Positions 50,459 through 59,015 of a stretch of 64,000 nucleotides of DNA are shown here, one piece after another (the first letter of the stretch is position 1; the number at the start of each line of letters is the position of its first letter). A model generated the notes under the pieces. It saw only the letters and a list, made by a program, of their open reading frames with translations, made no database searches and had not been told where the DNA came from. Origin of the DNA: Paludibacterium purpuratum (lineage in GTDB: Bacteria; Pseudomonadota; Gammaproteobacteria; Burkholderiales; Chromobacteriaceae). The position numbers and the translations under genes are program-made. The stretch lies in contig NZ_SNZP01000012.1 in NCBI RefSeq assembly GCF_004363805.1, forward strand, positions 90,359 to 154,358, read 5' to 3'.

Positions 50459-51470
50459 GAGTTTCAAACAGTGAGGACAGCGTCCGCGGACGCCGCCAGA
50501 ATTTCCATAGGTCGCCACGCCCGACATGGGCTTCGATCGCCAGTTCGCCATGAGACAACAGGGTCACTCCGCGCAACGAACCCTGGCGCAAGGCCTGCAA
50601 CAACGGGGCAAACCAATCCTGCTCCAGCACGAGCAGCGCTTCGCGCCAGCCCCAACTGTCGCGGTATTGGGCCGCGCCCAGCAGCCGATCCAGTTCCACC
50701 CAGGCCGATGCCGGCCATGGCGTCTCCGCTTCGAGCGCCGCGAACGACCACGGCACGGCCCGAGCCTCGCCACCGTCAAGCTGGGCCAGCACTGCTTGCA
50801 GCGGTTGGTCGCTATAGAGCGCGGCCGACCGCATCAGCGGCGGCAATTCGCCAGCCCCCCACAGCCATAGGCTGTTGATGCGAGGTTCGCCGCGCGCCTC
50901 GCGCGCCTCGTTGACCGGATGAGTGAACAGCAGCATCTGAGCTTCGTTGAGCATGCGGCTAAGCATCAGGCCATCCGGCCCGTGCGGCAGAAAATCGTCG
51001 ACATTTTCGCCGACCACGTCCGGCAGACTATGGAAGCCGGCGTCGGGCGCGGCGGATAGCGACACATACCATCGGGCCGGCGCCGGCGCGTGAAACAGCA
51101 GTCCATCGTCAGCGAAATGGCGATTGAGCGCCTCGATCAGCGCGTCGGCCTCCTGGCGGTCGATCCGCATCACCCCGGCATCGGCCAACAAGGCACGGTC
51201 GCGGTCGATACGCCAAGTGACCGGGTCAGCCAATAGCCAATAGCGTCCATGCGTGGACAGTCCATCAAGATCGGCCGCCGCTTGCGCCATGGGCAACTGA
51301 GCCAAACCAAACGGCGCACCCAGCCGGACGGACCGCCGGCATGGCGCAATCGTCAGCCGGCCGCGCCCCAGCAAGGTCGCCAGCGCGGGCAACGATAAAT
51401 CGGCGGCGACCGCCGCCGCGTCGTGGGCATCCAGCCAGCTCAGACCGGGAATGGACAGGGTTAAGTGCAT
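50451..51470 (-). CDS. Conserved COG4255-type protein upstream of recJ
   Basis: 339 residues, no signal peptide. Segments such as MHLTLSIPGLSWLD, RYWLLADPVTWRIDRDRALL, LNEAQMLLFTHPVNEAREARG and NSLWLWGAGELPP match the uncharacterised proteins that precede recJ in many betaproteobacteria, sometimes labelled phosphoglycerate-mutase-like regulatory proteins. No complete catalytic motif of that superfamily was found. Function unknown. It overlaps recJ by 8 nt and is divergent from anmK. Confidence 0.65.
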   Translation of the reverse strand: MHLTLSIPGLSWLDAHDAAAVAADLSLPALATLLGRGRLTIAPCRRSVRLGAPFGLAQLPMAQAAADLDGLSTHGRYWLLADPVTWRIDRDRALLADAGVMRIDRQEADALIEALNRHFADDGLLFHAPAPARWYVSLSAAPDAGFHSLPDVVGENVDDFLPHGPDGLMLSRMLNEAQMLLFTHPVNEAREARGEPRINSLWLWGAGELPPLMRSAALYSDQPLQAVLAQLDGGEARAVPWSFAALEAETPWPASAWVELDRLLGAAQYRDSWGWREALLVLEQDWFAPLLQALRQGSLRGVTLLSHGELAIEAHVGRGDLWKFWRRPRTLSSLFETHA

Positions 51471-51629
51471 GCGGGCTTCTCGTTTGCTTCATACTTGAAC
51501 GTCAAGCTGGACGGACAAGGGCTTGCCCCTTGCCGCGAGCTTGCGTATTTTACCCTTCTTTCGCATGCCGTGCCGTTTTGCCATAGCGAGCATGCGATCG
51601 TCACAGATTCATGCGCAGCGGGAGCGGAT

Positions 51630-52730
51630 ATGGGGGAGTTATTTGTCGGCATGATGTCCGGCACGAGCCTGGACGGTGTGGATGCCGTGCTGGCGGCATT
51701 TAACGCGGACGGTGGCTTGATGGTGCGCGCCGAGCACGCCTTGCCTTATCCGGACGAAGTGCGCGCCGAAGTGCTGGCCCTACAGCTGACGGATGGCGAC
51801 GAATTGCGTCGCGCCGCACTGCTGGCAAACCGACTGGCCGATCTGTACGCCCGCACCGTCAACGAGTTGCTGGCCGCAACCGGTGTCGAGCCCTCTCAAG
51901 TACGTGCCATCGGCTGTCACGGACAAACGATCCGCCATGCGCCGCAAGACGGCTACACACTGCAAATCGGCAATATGGCGCGACTGGCCGAACTGACCGG
52001 TATCGACGTGGTCGGCGATTTCCGCAGCCGGGACGTGGCGGCTGGCGGTCACGGCGCGCCACTGGTGCCGGCCTTCCACCGCGCGGTGTTCGCCCACCCC
52101 GAGCGCGCCCGGGTGATCGTCAACATCGGCGGCATCAGCAATCTAACGCTACTGATGCCGGGCGAGCCGGTCTCCGGCTTCGATTGCGGCCCGGGCAATA
52201 TGTTGATGGATGCCTGGTGCCAGCGCCACCTCGGCCTGCCCTTCGACCGCGACGGCGACTGGGCGGCTGGCGGCCGTGCCGACCCGATGTTGTTGCGCGC
52301 ACTTCTGTCAGAGCCCTTCTTCGCCGCGCCGCCTCCCAAGAGCACCGGCCGCGACCTGTTCGATTTGCCCTGGCTCGAGCGCACGCTGGCGAACTTCCCC
52401 CATTTATCGGCGCAGGACGTGCAAGCGACCTTGCTCGAATTGAGTGCGGCCGGCATCGCAGACGCCATCGCACGCTATGCCGACGCGGCCGAGGAAGTGT
52501 TCCTGTGTGGTGGAGGCGCCTTCAATCGCACGCTCACGGCGGCGCTACGCGCGCGCATGCCGCGGCGCCACCTGGATCACACCGCGGAGATCGGCCTGCC
52601 GCCGCAGCAAGTCGAGGCGGCCGCCTTCGCCTGGCTGGCGTACCGCACACTGGCGCGCGAGCCTGGCAATCTGCCGGAAGCGACCGGCGCACGCGGCTTG
52701 CGCATTCTGGGCGCGATCTATCCACGTTAA
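51630..52730 (+). CDS. anmK: Anhydro-N-acetylmuramic acid kinase AnmK
   Basis: 366 residues, the standard length. It opens LFVGMMSGTSLDGVDAVL (phosphate loop) and has AIGCHGQTIRHAPQ, DVVGDFRSRDVAAGGHGAPL (catalytic Asp), VIVNIGGISNLTLL, FDCGPGNMLMD and EVFLCGGGAFNRTL. It phosphorylates and opens 1,6-anhydro-MurNAc in cell-wall recycling. Start ATG 51630 follows GGGAGCGGAT; a long in-frame extension upstream is not conserved. Its last seven codons are duplicated downstream of the next gene. Confidence 0.95.
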   Translation: MGELFVGMMSGTSLDGVDAVLAAFNADGGLMVRAEHALPYPDEVRAEVLALQLTDGDELRRAALLANRLADLYARTVNELLAATGVEPSQVRAIGCHGQTIRHAPQDGYTLQIGNMARLAELTGIDVVGDFRSRDVAAGGHGAPLVPAFHRAVFAHPERARVIVNIGGISNLTLLMPGEPVSGFDCGPGNMLMDAWCQRHLGLPFDRDGDWAAGGRADPMLLRALLSEPFFAAPPPKSTGRDLFDLPWLERTLANFPHLSAQDVQATLLELSAAGIADAIARYADAAEEVFLCGGGAFNRTLTAALRARMPRRHLDHTAEIGLPPQQVEAAAFAWLAYRTLAREPGNLPEATGARGLRILGAIYPR

Positions 52731-52738
52731 GAATCGTC
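52710..52738 (+). repeat. Direct repeat, anmK 3' end (left copy)
   Basis: 29 bp from the last codons of anmK into the intergenic region (starts GGCGCGATCTATCCACGT). It is repeated with 27 of 29 identities at 54458-54486, on the far side of the porin gene. Confidence 0.8.
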
Positions 52739-53096
52739 GGCTCATCTAGTGCGGAGCGCCTCTTCCCGTCGATAACGTTGTTATAAAACTACAACAAACC
52801 CACAATATGACATCGAATTGATCAGGGTCAATTCGGACAAGTCGCGCCGGACTGTGAACATAGCGCAACAATTCTTGACTACAAAACATGCTTATTAGCG
52901 CCGTTATTTTGTTACTTTGCGCAAAAGCGATCGTTTTGTGTTGTTTTTTTGTTACAAAAAATAAAACACATATTCATTAAATATCAGCAATTTAAGTATT
53001 GCCACGTAGTAATTCCGCACTAAAACGTCGACCCGTTTGCCACAATATTTTGTGTAGTTTTACAACAACATTGCCTACCCCACTTAACATCCGCTC
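52739..53096. promoter_or_regulatory. AT-rich porin upstream region with palindromes
   Basis: No gene seen. CGAATTGA (52814-52821) and TCAATTCG (52828-52835) form a perfect 22-bp palindrome that contains TTGAT-N4-GTCAA, one base from an FNR/ANR box. Two related AT-rich sites in opposite orientation, at 52778-52797 (GTTGT-N9-ACAAC) and 53050-53068, flank the region. TTGACT near 52874 is a possible -35 without a good -10. This is a likely multi-factor control region of the porin gene. Confidence 0.5.
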
Positions 53097-53151
53097 AACC
53101 ACCACAGGGAGGTGGTTATGGCGGCCGCGCATGGCCCACTCCACGCGCGGC
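53097..53151 (+). promoter_or_regulatory. Structured porin mRNA leader
   Basis: Two stem-loops just before the porin start: AACCACC (53097-53103) with GGTGGTT (53111-53117), and GCCGCGC (53124-53130) with GCGCGGC (53145-53151). They end 27 nt before the ATG, leaving the AAGGGG ribosome site free. They may stabilise the mRNA or be a target of a small RNA, as is common for porins. Confidence 0.5.
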
Positions 53152-53177
53152 TCGCATAACTAATAAGGGGTAAGAAA

Positions 53178-54254
53178 ATGCAACTCAAGCAAATCACACT
53201 CGCAGTCCTGGCAACCGTTGCCGTTGGCGCTTCCTCCGTCGCCATGGCCGATGACGGCGGCGTTACCATTTACGGCTTCATGCGCGCCGGCGTCGTGAAC
53301 TTCAACGGCAATGCCAATAACACCTGGGGCTACACCACCAAGTCCAACACATCCACCACCAATATTGCCGGCCGTTCCGAAATAAACTTCAAGGGCAGCG
53401 AAAACCTGGGCAACGGGCTGCACACGGTGTGGCAAGTGTCGAACCGTTTCGCCACGACCGGCAACAACGTCGACGATCAGGGCGGCAATTTCAGCGGCAA
53501 GGGTCTGGCGACCAACGACACCTTCGTCGGCCTGCAGAGCGAAACCCTGGGTACGTTGGTGATGGGTACCAACTACGGCATTTACGAAGACGGCAAGTAC
53601 GACCACACCTTCGTGGTCGGCCCGGACCAAATTCAAGGCTGGTACGGCAACACCGAAGGCCACAACATGGTGCGTTATGACTTGCCGGCGTTCGGCAACC
53701 TGCACGCCGCCCTGCAGTACGGCACCAGCGAGGACGCCACCACGACGTCGTCCGCCCACCACAACGCCACCCTCAATGTCAGCTACGACAATGGCTTCTG
53801 GGGCTTGTCCGGTGCATACACTTCGTCCAACGACCTGACCAACGCGGGCGTAGGCAAACTGGCTTGGGGCACCAACACGACCGACAGCGGCACGCTGGGC
53901 CAGGCACACCTGACCGCCACGATCCGTCCGACGGACGCGCTGCAATTCGCCGTCGAATGGCAACAAGACAAGCTCAACGGCAATACGACCAACAGCACCG
54001 CCTTGTACGCCTATTACACGGTCGGCGCCGCCGAGTTCGGCATGCAGGGTGGCGTGCAGTCCTATAGCGGTCACAAGCCAGGCGATCTGAAGAGCGGCAA
54101 GTTCTACGACGCCTTCGTTCATTACAGCTTCAGCAAGTCCACCACCGCCTTTGTCGAAGTCATGGATAGCAAGGACGGCGTCCTGGCCTATAACGCAGGT
54201 CAATCGACCGGCAACCGTGTCATGACCGACATCGGCCTGACCAAGAGTTTTTAA
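53178..54254 (+). CDS. General porin (Neisseria/Burkholderia type)
   Basis: 358 residues. Signal peptide MQLKQITLAVLATVAVGASSVAMA, then DDGGVTIYGFMRAGV, the typical first strand of betaproteobacterial trimeric porins. Repeated amphipathic strands such as SEINFKGSENLGNGLHTVWQ and LGTLVMGTNYGIYEDGKYDH (loop 3 region) follow, and the C-terminus NRVMTDIGLTKSF ends in phenylalanine as needed for outer-membrane assembly. A 16-strand barrel is expected. Start supported by AAGGGG 9 nt upstream. Long upstream control region and strong downstream terminators fit a highly expressed gene. It lies between direct repeats, suggesting insertion. Confidence 0.92.
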   Translation: MQLKQITLAVLATVAVGASSVAMADDGGVTIYGFMRAGVVNFNGNANNTWGYTTKSNTSTTNIAGRSEINFKGSENLGNGLHTVWQVSNRFATTGNNVDDQGGNFSGKGLATNDTFVGLQSETLGTLVMGTNYGIYEDGKYDHTFVVGPDQIQGWYGNTEGHNMVRYDLPAFGNLHAALQYGTSEDATTTSSAHHNATLNVSYDNGFWGLSGAYTSSNDLTNAGVGKLAWGTNTTDSGTLGQAHLTATIRPTDALQFAVEWQQDKLNGNTTNSTALYAYYTVGAAEFGMQGGVQSYSGHKPGDLKSGKFYDAFVHYSFSKSTTAFVEVMDSKDGVLAYNAGQSTGNRVMTDIGLTKSF

Positions 54255-54283
54255 GTAACTGTTTTTGCCGTAAACCACGAAGC

Positions 54284-54320
54284 CCCCGCGCGCCGAACCG
54301 CTCCCTCGGTGCGCGCGGGG
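54284..54320 (+). terminator. Strong GC hairpin after the porin
   Basis: CCCCGCGCGCCGA (54284-54296) pairs with TCGGTGCGCGCGGGG (54306-54320), one bulge. No U-tract; it may protect the porin mRNA 3' end or help the terminator further down. Confidence 0.6.
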
Positions 54321-54401
54321 TGCAAGTGGCTCGCCACGCCATACGCGTGGCCACCGTGTTGGAGCCATTCCTTTCTTTTGATGCAGGTAGTCCCTGAGCC
54401 C

Positions 54402-54435
54402 CTGCCGCTTGTCGTGTGCGAGCGGCAGTTTTTTT
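54402..54435 (+). terminator. Rho-independent terminator of the porin gene
   Basis: CTGCCGCT (54402-54409) and AGCGGCAG (54421-54428) followed by seven T (54429-54435). A textbook terminator, about 150 nt after the porin stop. Confidence 0.9.
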
Positions 54436-54457
54436 GCGTGCGGATGGCCGCGTTTTA

Positions 54458-54486
54458 GGCGCGATCTATCCACGTCAAGAATCTTC
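54458..54486 (+). repeat. Direct repeat of the anmK 3' end (right copy)
   Basis: 27 of 29 bases match 52710-52738. It starts 22 nt beyond the porin terminator. Together the copies bound a ~1.75-kb segment carrying only the porin and its signals. Confidence 0.8.
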
Positions 54487-54521
54487 ATTTAAGCCAGCCA
54501 CCCCACGGAGCTTGGGGCTAT

Positions 54522-54530
54522 TGCTATAAT
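54522..54530 (+). promoter_or_regulatory. Extended -10 promoter
   Basis: TGCTATAAT, a TGn-TATAAT extended -10 element, with no good -35 hexamer upstream. Transcription would start near 54537, 31 nt before the dehydrogenase start. Confidence 0.6.
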
Positions 54531-54567
54531 CCGTCCGGTTTTTCTGAGCGCTAAATTGGAGAGTGGC

Positions 54568-55446
54568 ATGCACGACTTTAATCCGGAGGGCATGGCGGCG
54601 ATGTACCGCGCCATGATTCGGGAAGAAATCGAATCCCTAAAGGCCCCGGTCAACGTGGTCGGCTTCCTGGTCTCCGACGATCCCGCGTCGGCCACCTACG
54701 CTCGCTACACCGAGGACGGCTGCAAGGATGTCGGCATCCATTTCGCCTTGGCACACAAGGCCCGCGAGGAGATCGCCGACGCGATCCGCGCCGCCAATGC
54801 CGATCCGGCGGTTCACGGCATCTTCGTCTACTACCCGATCTTCGGCGACGAACGCGATGCGGAGATCAAAGACCTGGTCGATCCCAAAAAAGACGTCGAG
54901 GGATTGACTACTTATTGGATGGACAAGCTCTACCGCAACGAGCGCTTCGACGACAACGACCGGCGGCACCGCGCCATCCTGCCCTGCACCCCGCTGGCGA
55001 TCATCAAGGTTCTGGAAGCCACCGACGCCTATAGCCCCGGCGGGCTGCCGTTTCGCGACCAGGTCATTACGGTGTTCAACCGTTCGGACGTGGTGGGCCG
55101 ACCGCTGGCCTACATGCTTGCCAACGATGGCGGCACGGTCAATTCGTTCGACGTGCACGGCGGCGTGGTCATCGGCGCCGGCAAGTCGGCCGATACGCCG
55201 ATCGACCGCGCCACGGCCCTGTCCCGCTCGGACATCGTCATCACCGGTGTGCCGTCGCGCCAGTTCGAGAAAATCCGCGCCGAGGAGCTCAAGCCGGGCG
55301 CCATTTGCCTGAATTTCTCCTTCGTAAAGAATTTCGAGGATGCCGCCCGCGATGCGGCTCGGATCTACGTGCCGCGCGTCGGCCCGCTGACGGTGGCCAT
55401 GTGCTTGCGTAACGCCAGCCGCCTCTACCGCAATTACCACTGCTAA
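54568..55446 (+). CDS. Mtd1-type methylenetetrahydrofolate dehydrogenase (FolD superfamily)
   Basis: 292 residues. Aligned by eye to yeast Mtd1 it shares NVVGFLVSDDPASATYARYT, FGDERDAEIKDLVDPKKDVE, RAILPCTPLAIIKVLE, VFNRSDVVGRPLAYMLANDG, DIVITGVPS, and CLNFSFVKNF with a C-terminal LRNASRLYRN. In FolD the Tyr-x3-Lys pair performs cyclohydrolase chemistry; here Tyr44 is followed by Thr48 in place of Lys, as in Mtd1. It is therefore probably a monofunctional NAD-dependent dehydrogenase making 5,10-methenyl-THF. Start ATG 54568 with GGAGAG 5-6 nt upstream; an in-frame TTG at 54556 is less likely. Whether a separate FolD exists elsewhere is not visible. Confidence 0.82.
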   Translation: MHDFNPEGMAAMYRAMIREEIESLKAPVNVVGFLVSDDPASATYARYTEDGCKDVGIHFALAHKAREEIADAIRAANADPAVHGIFVYYPIFGDERDAEIKDLVDPKKDVEGLTTYWMDKLYRNERFDDNDRRHRAILPCTPLAIIKVLEATDAYSPGGLPFRDQVITVFNRSDVVGRPLAYMLANDGGTVNSFDVHGGVVIGAGKSADTPIDRATALSRSDIVITGVPSRQFEKIRAEELKPGAICLNFSFVKNFEDAARDAARIYVPRVGPLTVAMCLRNASRLYRNYHC

Positions 55447-55460
55447 ACACTGTCGGCGTT

Positions 55461-55480
55461 AGGGGCTCTCGACAGCCCCT
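55461..55480 (+). terminator. Short hairpin after the dehydrogenase gene
   Basis: AGGGGCT (55461-55467) and AGCCCCT (55474-55480) with a 6-nt loop, 14 nt after the stop codon. The tail TCGCCGC has no U-run, so efficiency is doubtful. Confidence 0.45.
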
Positions 55481-55580
55481 TCGCCGCAATCTCAATGTTT
55501 CATGCCCAAGAATTAACCTTTTAGAGTTATTCTTGTTAAGTGCATATCTATCAATGCTTCGCGATTGCACGCGTCCGCTA

Positions 55581-55586
55581 TATAAT
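55581..55586 (+). promoter_or_regulatory. Putative ftsK -10 box
   Basis: TATAAT, 30 nt before the ftsK start. The matching -35 position (55558-55563, TTCGCG) is weak. Confidence 0.45.
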
Positions 55587-55615
55587 CCCTCGCTGTTATC
55601 GACCATATAGAGCCT

Positions 55616-57913
55616 ATGCGACTTTTCAAGCGAAAAGCGGTTGTCCGCAATCGCCAAACCCAACTGCCTCCCCGCTTGGGCGCACTGATGCGCGAAGCCT
55701 GGTGGCTTTTGATGGCGGTTGCCGCGGTCTATCTGGTTCTGATCCTGGCGAGCCATTCGGCGCAGGACCCCTCCTGGTCGCACAGTTCGTCCGATCCCAC
55801 CGTGCGCAATTACGGCGGCGCGTTCGGCGCTTGGCTATCGGACATGCTGTTATTCATTTTCGGCGCGTCAAGCTGGTGGCTAGTGGTGTTTTGTCTGGCG
55901 GCCATCGTTTGGGGCTATCGGCGCATGGATCAGGAAGGACTGGCACCGAGCGCCTTCAACGTCGTGTCGTTGTGCGGCTTCTGGTTGCTGTTGCTGGCAA
56001 GTGCCAGCCTCGAATTCATTGTGCTGGGCGAGCATATCGCCGGGCAACTCCCTTCCGGCGGCGTGATCGGCCATTTCCTCGGCCGGGCCGCGCGCCATGC
56101 GCTGGGCTTGTCCGGCGCCAGCTTGTTGCTATCGACTCTGGTGGCGATCGGTTTTTCGTTGTTCGCCGCCATTTCCTGGCTCGACATCATGGAACGCATC
56201 GGCACCTGGGTCGAACAGGGGGTGCTATTCGTCTACCAGACCTGGCAGGCGCGCCGCGATCGGGAAATCGGCCGCAAACAAGCGCAGCGGCGCGAGGAAA
56301 AAGTCAGTAGCGAGAAGAAACGGCACGAGGACTACCAGCCGGTGCGCATCGAAACGCCGCCGGTCGAACCGGTCGCTGCGCCGAAACCGCAAAAACCGGT
56401 ACAACAGTCGCTATTCGCCGACCCGGCCGACAATGCCCTGCCTGGCTTGAGCCTGCTCGAACCGGCGCGCGACACTCCCGAATCGGTCTCGGCCGAAACC
56501 GTGGAATACACCTCGCGTCTGATCGAGCGCAAGCTCGCCGACTTCGGCGTCGAAGTCAAAGTCGTGGCCGCCTACCCCGGGCCGGTCATCACACGCTACG
56601 AAATCGAGCCGGCCGTGGGCGTCAAAGGCTCGCAAATCGTCAACCTGATGAAGGATCTGGCCCGCGCACTCAGCCTGGTATCGATCCGCGTGGTGGAAAC
56701 CATCCCCGGCAAGACCTACATGGGGCTTGAGCTCCCCAACCCGAAGCGACAAATCGTGCGCCTATCGGAAATCATCGGCTCGGATGGCTACCAGAACCAT
56801 ACATCCCGCCTGACCATGGCACTGGGCAAGGACATCGCCGGCCAGCCAGTCTCGGCCGACTTGGCCAAGATGCCGCACGTCCTGGTGGCCGGCACCACCG
56901 GCTCGGGCAAATCGGTGGCGATCAACGCCATGATTCTGTCGTTGCTCTACAAATCGACGCCCAAGGAAGTCCGGTTGATCATGGTCGACCCCAAGATGCT
57001 GGAGTTGTCGATCTACGAGGGCATTCCGCACCTGCTGGCGCCGGTCGTGACCGATATGAGGCACGCCGCCAACGCGCTGGACTGGTGCGTGGCCGAGATG
57101 GAACGACGATACCGGCTGATGTCGAAGCTCGGCGTGCGCAACCTGGCGGGCTACAACCAGAAGATCCGCGATGCCGAAAAGGCGGGCGAGCATGTACCCA
57201 ACCCCTTCTCGCTGACACCGGAAACGCCCGAGCCGCTGGAAACGCTCTCGTTGATCGTGGTGGTGATCGACGAACTGGCCGACTTGATGATGGTCGCCGG
57301 CAAGAAGATCGAAGAGTTGATCGCCCGCCTGGCGCAGAAGGCCCGGGCGGCAGGCATTCACCTCATCCTGGCCACCCAGCGACCGTCGGTGGATGTGATC
57401 ACGGGCCTGATCAAGGCCAACATTCCAACCCGTATCGCTTTCCAAGTGTCCAGCAAGATCGACAGCCGTACCATTCTCGATCAGATGGGCGCGGAAACCC
57501 TGCTCGGCCAGGGCGATATGCTGTACCTTCCGCCCGGCACCGGCTATCCGCTACGCGTGCACGGCGCCTTTGTCGCCGACGACGAGGTGCATCATGTGGT
57601 CGAATACCTGAAAACCACCGGCGAACCGGACTATATCGAAGGTATTTTGAGCGGCACCGCCGACAGTGGCGCCGAGGATGATGGCGGCGCACCGTTCGCC
57701 ACCGACGACGCCGAGGCCGACCCCCTCTACGACGAAGCAGTGGCCGTGGTCCTGAAAACCCGGCGCGCGTCGATCTCCTCGGTGCAGCGCCACTTGCGCA
57801 TCGGTTACAACCGCGCAGCACGACTCATCGAGCAAATGGAAGCCGCGGGCCTGGTCTCGTCGATGGAAACCAATGGCAACCGCACGGTGCTGGCCCCCTC
57901 GCGCGAAGAATAG
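55616..57913 (+). CDS. ftsK: DNA translocase FtsK
   Basis: 765 residues. Four membrane helices lie within the first ~200 residues (for example [20 protein letters not shown]). A short basic/proline linker follows (about 210-290), then the RecA-like motor with [18 protein letters not shown] (Walker A near 425-432) and [14 protein letters not shown] (Walker B) plus [15 protein letters not shown]. The C-terminal winged gamma domain ([35 protein letters not shown]) reads KOPS and contacts XerD. It pumps DNA through the division septum and activates XerCD at dif. The short linker is typical of non-enteric FtsK. A dif-like site occurs at 909-936 in this window. hemH starts 22 nt downstream. Confidence 0.95.
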   Translation: MRLFKRKAVVRNRQTQLPPRLGALMREAWWLLMAVAAVYLVLILASHSAQDPSWSHSSSDPTVRNYGGAFGAWLSDMLLFIFGASSWWLVVFCLAAIVWGYRRMDQEGLAPSAFNVVSLCGFWLLLLASASLEFIVLGEHIAGQLPSGGVIGHFLGRAARHALGLSGASLLLSTLVAIGFSLFAAISWLDIMERIGTWVEQGVLFVYQTWQARRDREIGRKQAQRREEKVSSEKKRHEDYQPVRIETPPVEPVAAPKPQKPVQQSLFADPADNALPGLSLLEPARDTPESVSAETVEYTSRLIERKLADFGVEVKVVAAYPGPVITRYEIEPAVGVKGSQIVNLMKDLARALSLVSIRVVETIPGKTYMGLELPNPKRQIVRLSEIIGSDGYQNHTSRLTMALGKDIAGQPVSADLAKMPHVLVAGTTGSGKSVAINAMILSLLYKSTPKEVRLIMVDPKMLELSIYEGIPHLLAPVVTDMRHAANALDWCVAEMERRYRLMSKLGVRNLAGYNQKIRDAEKAGEHVPNPFSLTPETPEPLETLSLIVVVIDELADLMMVAGKKIEELIARLAQKARAAGIHLILATQRPSVDVITGLIKANIPTRIAFQVSSKIDSRTILDQMGAETLLGQGDMLYLPPGTGYPLRVHGAFVADDEVHHVVEYLKTTGEPDYIEGILSGTADSGAEDDGGAPFATDDAEADPLYDEAVAVVLKTRRASISSVQRHLRIGYNRAARLIEQMEAAGLVSSMETNGNRTVLAPSREE

Positions 57914-57935
57914 TCCCATGCCCCAGGATGCCGCC

Positions 57936-59009
57936 ATGTCCAATCCCAACCAGTCCTCCGGCTACCGGTCAGATGCACACGCCCGTATCGGCATATTGCT
58001 GCTGAATCTGGGCACGCCGGACGCCCCGACGCCCGCCGCCTTGCGCCGCTATCTCAAAGAATTCCTCTCCGACCGGCGTGTTATCGAGATACCGCGCGGG
58101 CTCTGGTGGCCGCTGTTACACGGCGTGATCCTCAACCTGAGGCCGCGACAGTCGGCTCGCAAGTACGCAAGTATTTGGAGCAAACAAGGCTCGCCGCTTT
58201 TGGTGGAAACGCTGGCGCAGCGCGATGCCTTGGCTGAGGCGTTGGCAAACCGCGGCCATACCGACGTGACCGTGGCCTGCGCCATGCGTTACGGCAAGCC
58301 GTCGATTGCCATGGCCCTCAACGAATTGCGGGCGCAGCACGTCGACCGCTTGCTGGTGGTGCCGTTATACCCGCAATATTCGGCGGCCTCGACCGCCTCG
58401 GCGCTGGACGGCGTTTTCGCCCAACTGATGCGCGAGCGCAACATGCCCGCGCTATGCACCGTGCGCGATTTTCACGATCACCCGGCCTATATCGCCGCTC
58501 TGGCACGCCAAATCAGCACCGATTGGGAAGTCAACGGCCGGCCCGACGTGCTGGTCATGAGTTTTCACGGCATGCCGCGCTTCACCTTGGAACGCGGCGA
58601 TCCTTACTTCCACCAATGTCAGAAAACGGCGCACTTGCTAGCCGAGGCGCTGCAGCTGGCTCCCGAGGCATGGCGCATCAGTTTCCAGAGCCGTTTCGGC
58701 CGCGCCGAATGGCTTAAGCCCTATACCGTTGAAGTGGTGCGCGAGCTGGCGCAAGGCGGCACGCGACGCATCGACGTGGCATGCCCCGGCTTCGTGGCCG
58801 ATTGTCTGGAAACCTTGGAAGAAATTGCGATCGAGGTGCGGGAGGAGTTCGAGCGCCATGGCGGCGTCTATCGCTATCTGCCTTGCCTAAACCACAGCAG
58901 CGACTGGATCGAAGCACTGGTGGAAATCGTCGCGCCGCATTTGGCCGGCTGGACAAAGGCGGACGTACACACCATCAAGGCCCCCAGCCCGCCCCCCACG
59001 ACAGACTGA
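57936..59009 (+). CDS. hemH: Ferrochelatase HemH
   Basis: 357 residues. Motifs: IGILLLNLGTPDAPTP at the start, YASIWSKQGSPLLVET, AMRYGKPSI, VVPLYPQYSAASTAS, VMSFHGMPRFTLERGDPY with the metal-inserting His, SFQSRFGRAEWLKPYT and CPGFVADCLETLEEIAIE with the acidic residues. It inserts ferrous iron into protoporphyrin IX, bound to the inner membrane face. Start at ATG 57936 because AGGA lies 7 nt upstream; ATG 57918 is an alternative adding six residues. It follows ftsK closely and may be co-transcribed. Confidence 0.95.
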   Translation: MSNPNQSSGYRSDAHARIGILLLNLGTPDAPTPAALRRYLKEFLSDRRVIEIPRGLWWPLLHGVILNLRPRQSARKYASIWSKQGSPLLVETLAQRDALAEALANRGHTDVTVACAMRYGKPSIAMALNELRAQHVDRLLVVPLYPQYSAASTASALDGVFAQLMRERNMPALCTVRDFHDHPAYIAALARQISTDWEVNGRPDVLVMSFHGMPRFTLERGDPYFHQCQKTAHLLAEALQLAPEAWRISFQSRFGRAEWLKPYTVEVVRELAQGGTRRIDVACPGFVADCLETLEEIAIEVREEFERHGGVYRYLPCLNHSSDWIEALVEIVAPHLAGWTKADVHTIKAPSPPPTTD

Positions 59010-59015
59010 ATGCCA

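Noticed and set aside
53160..54488. 442-codon frame antisense to the porin
   Set aside because: Mirror of the porin codons with valine/glycine bias; no motif and it spans the porin terminator.
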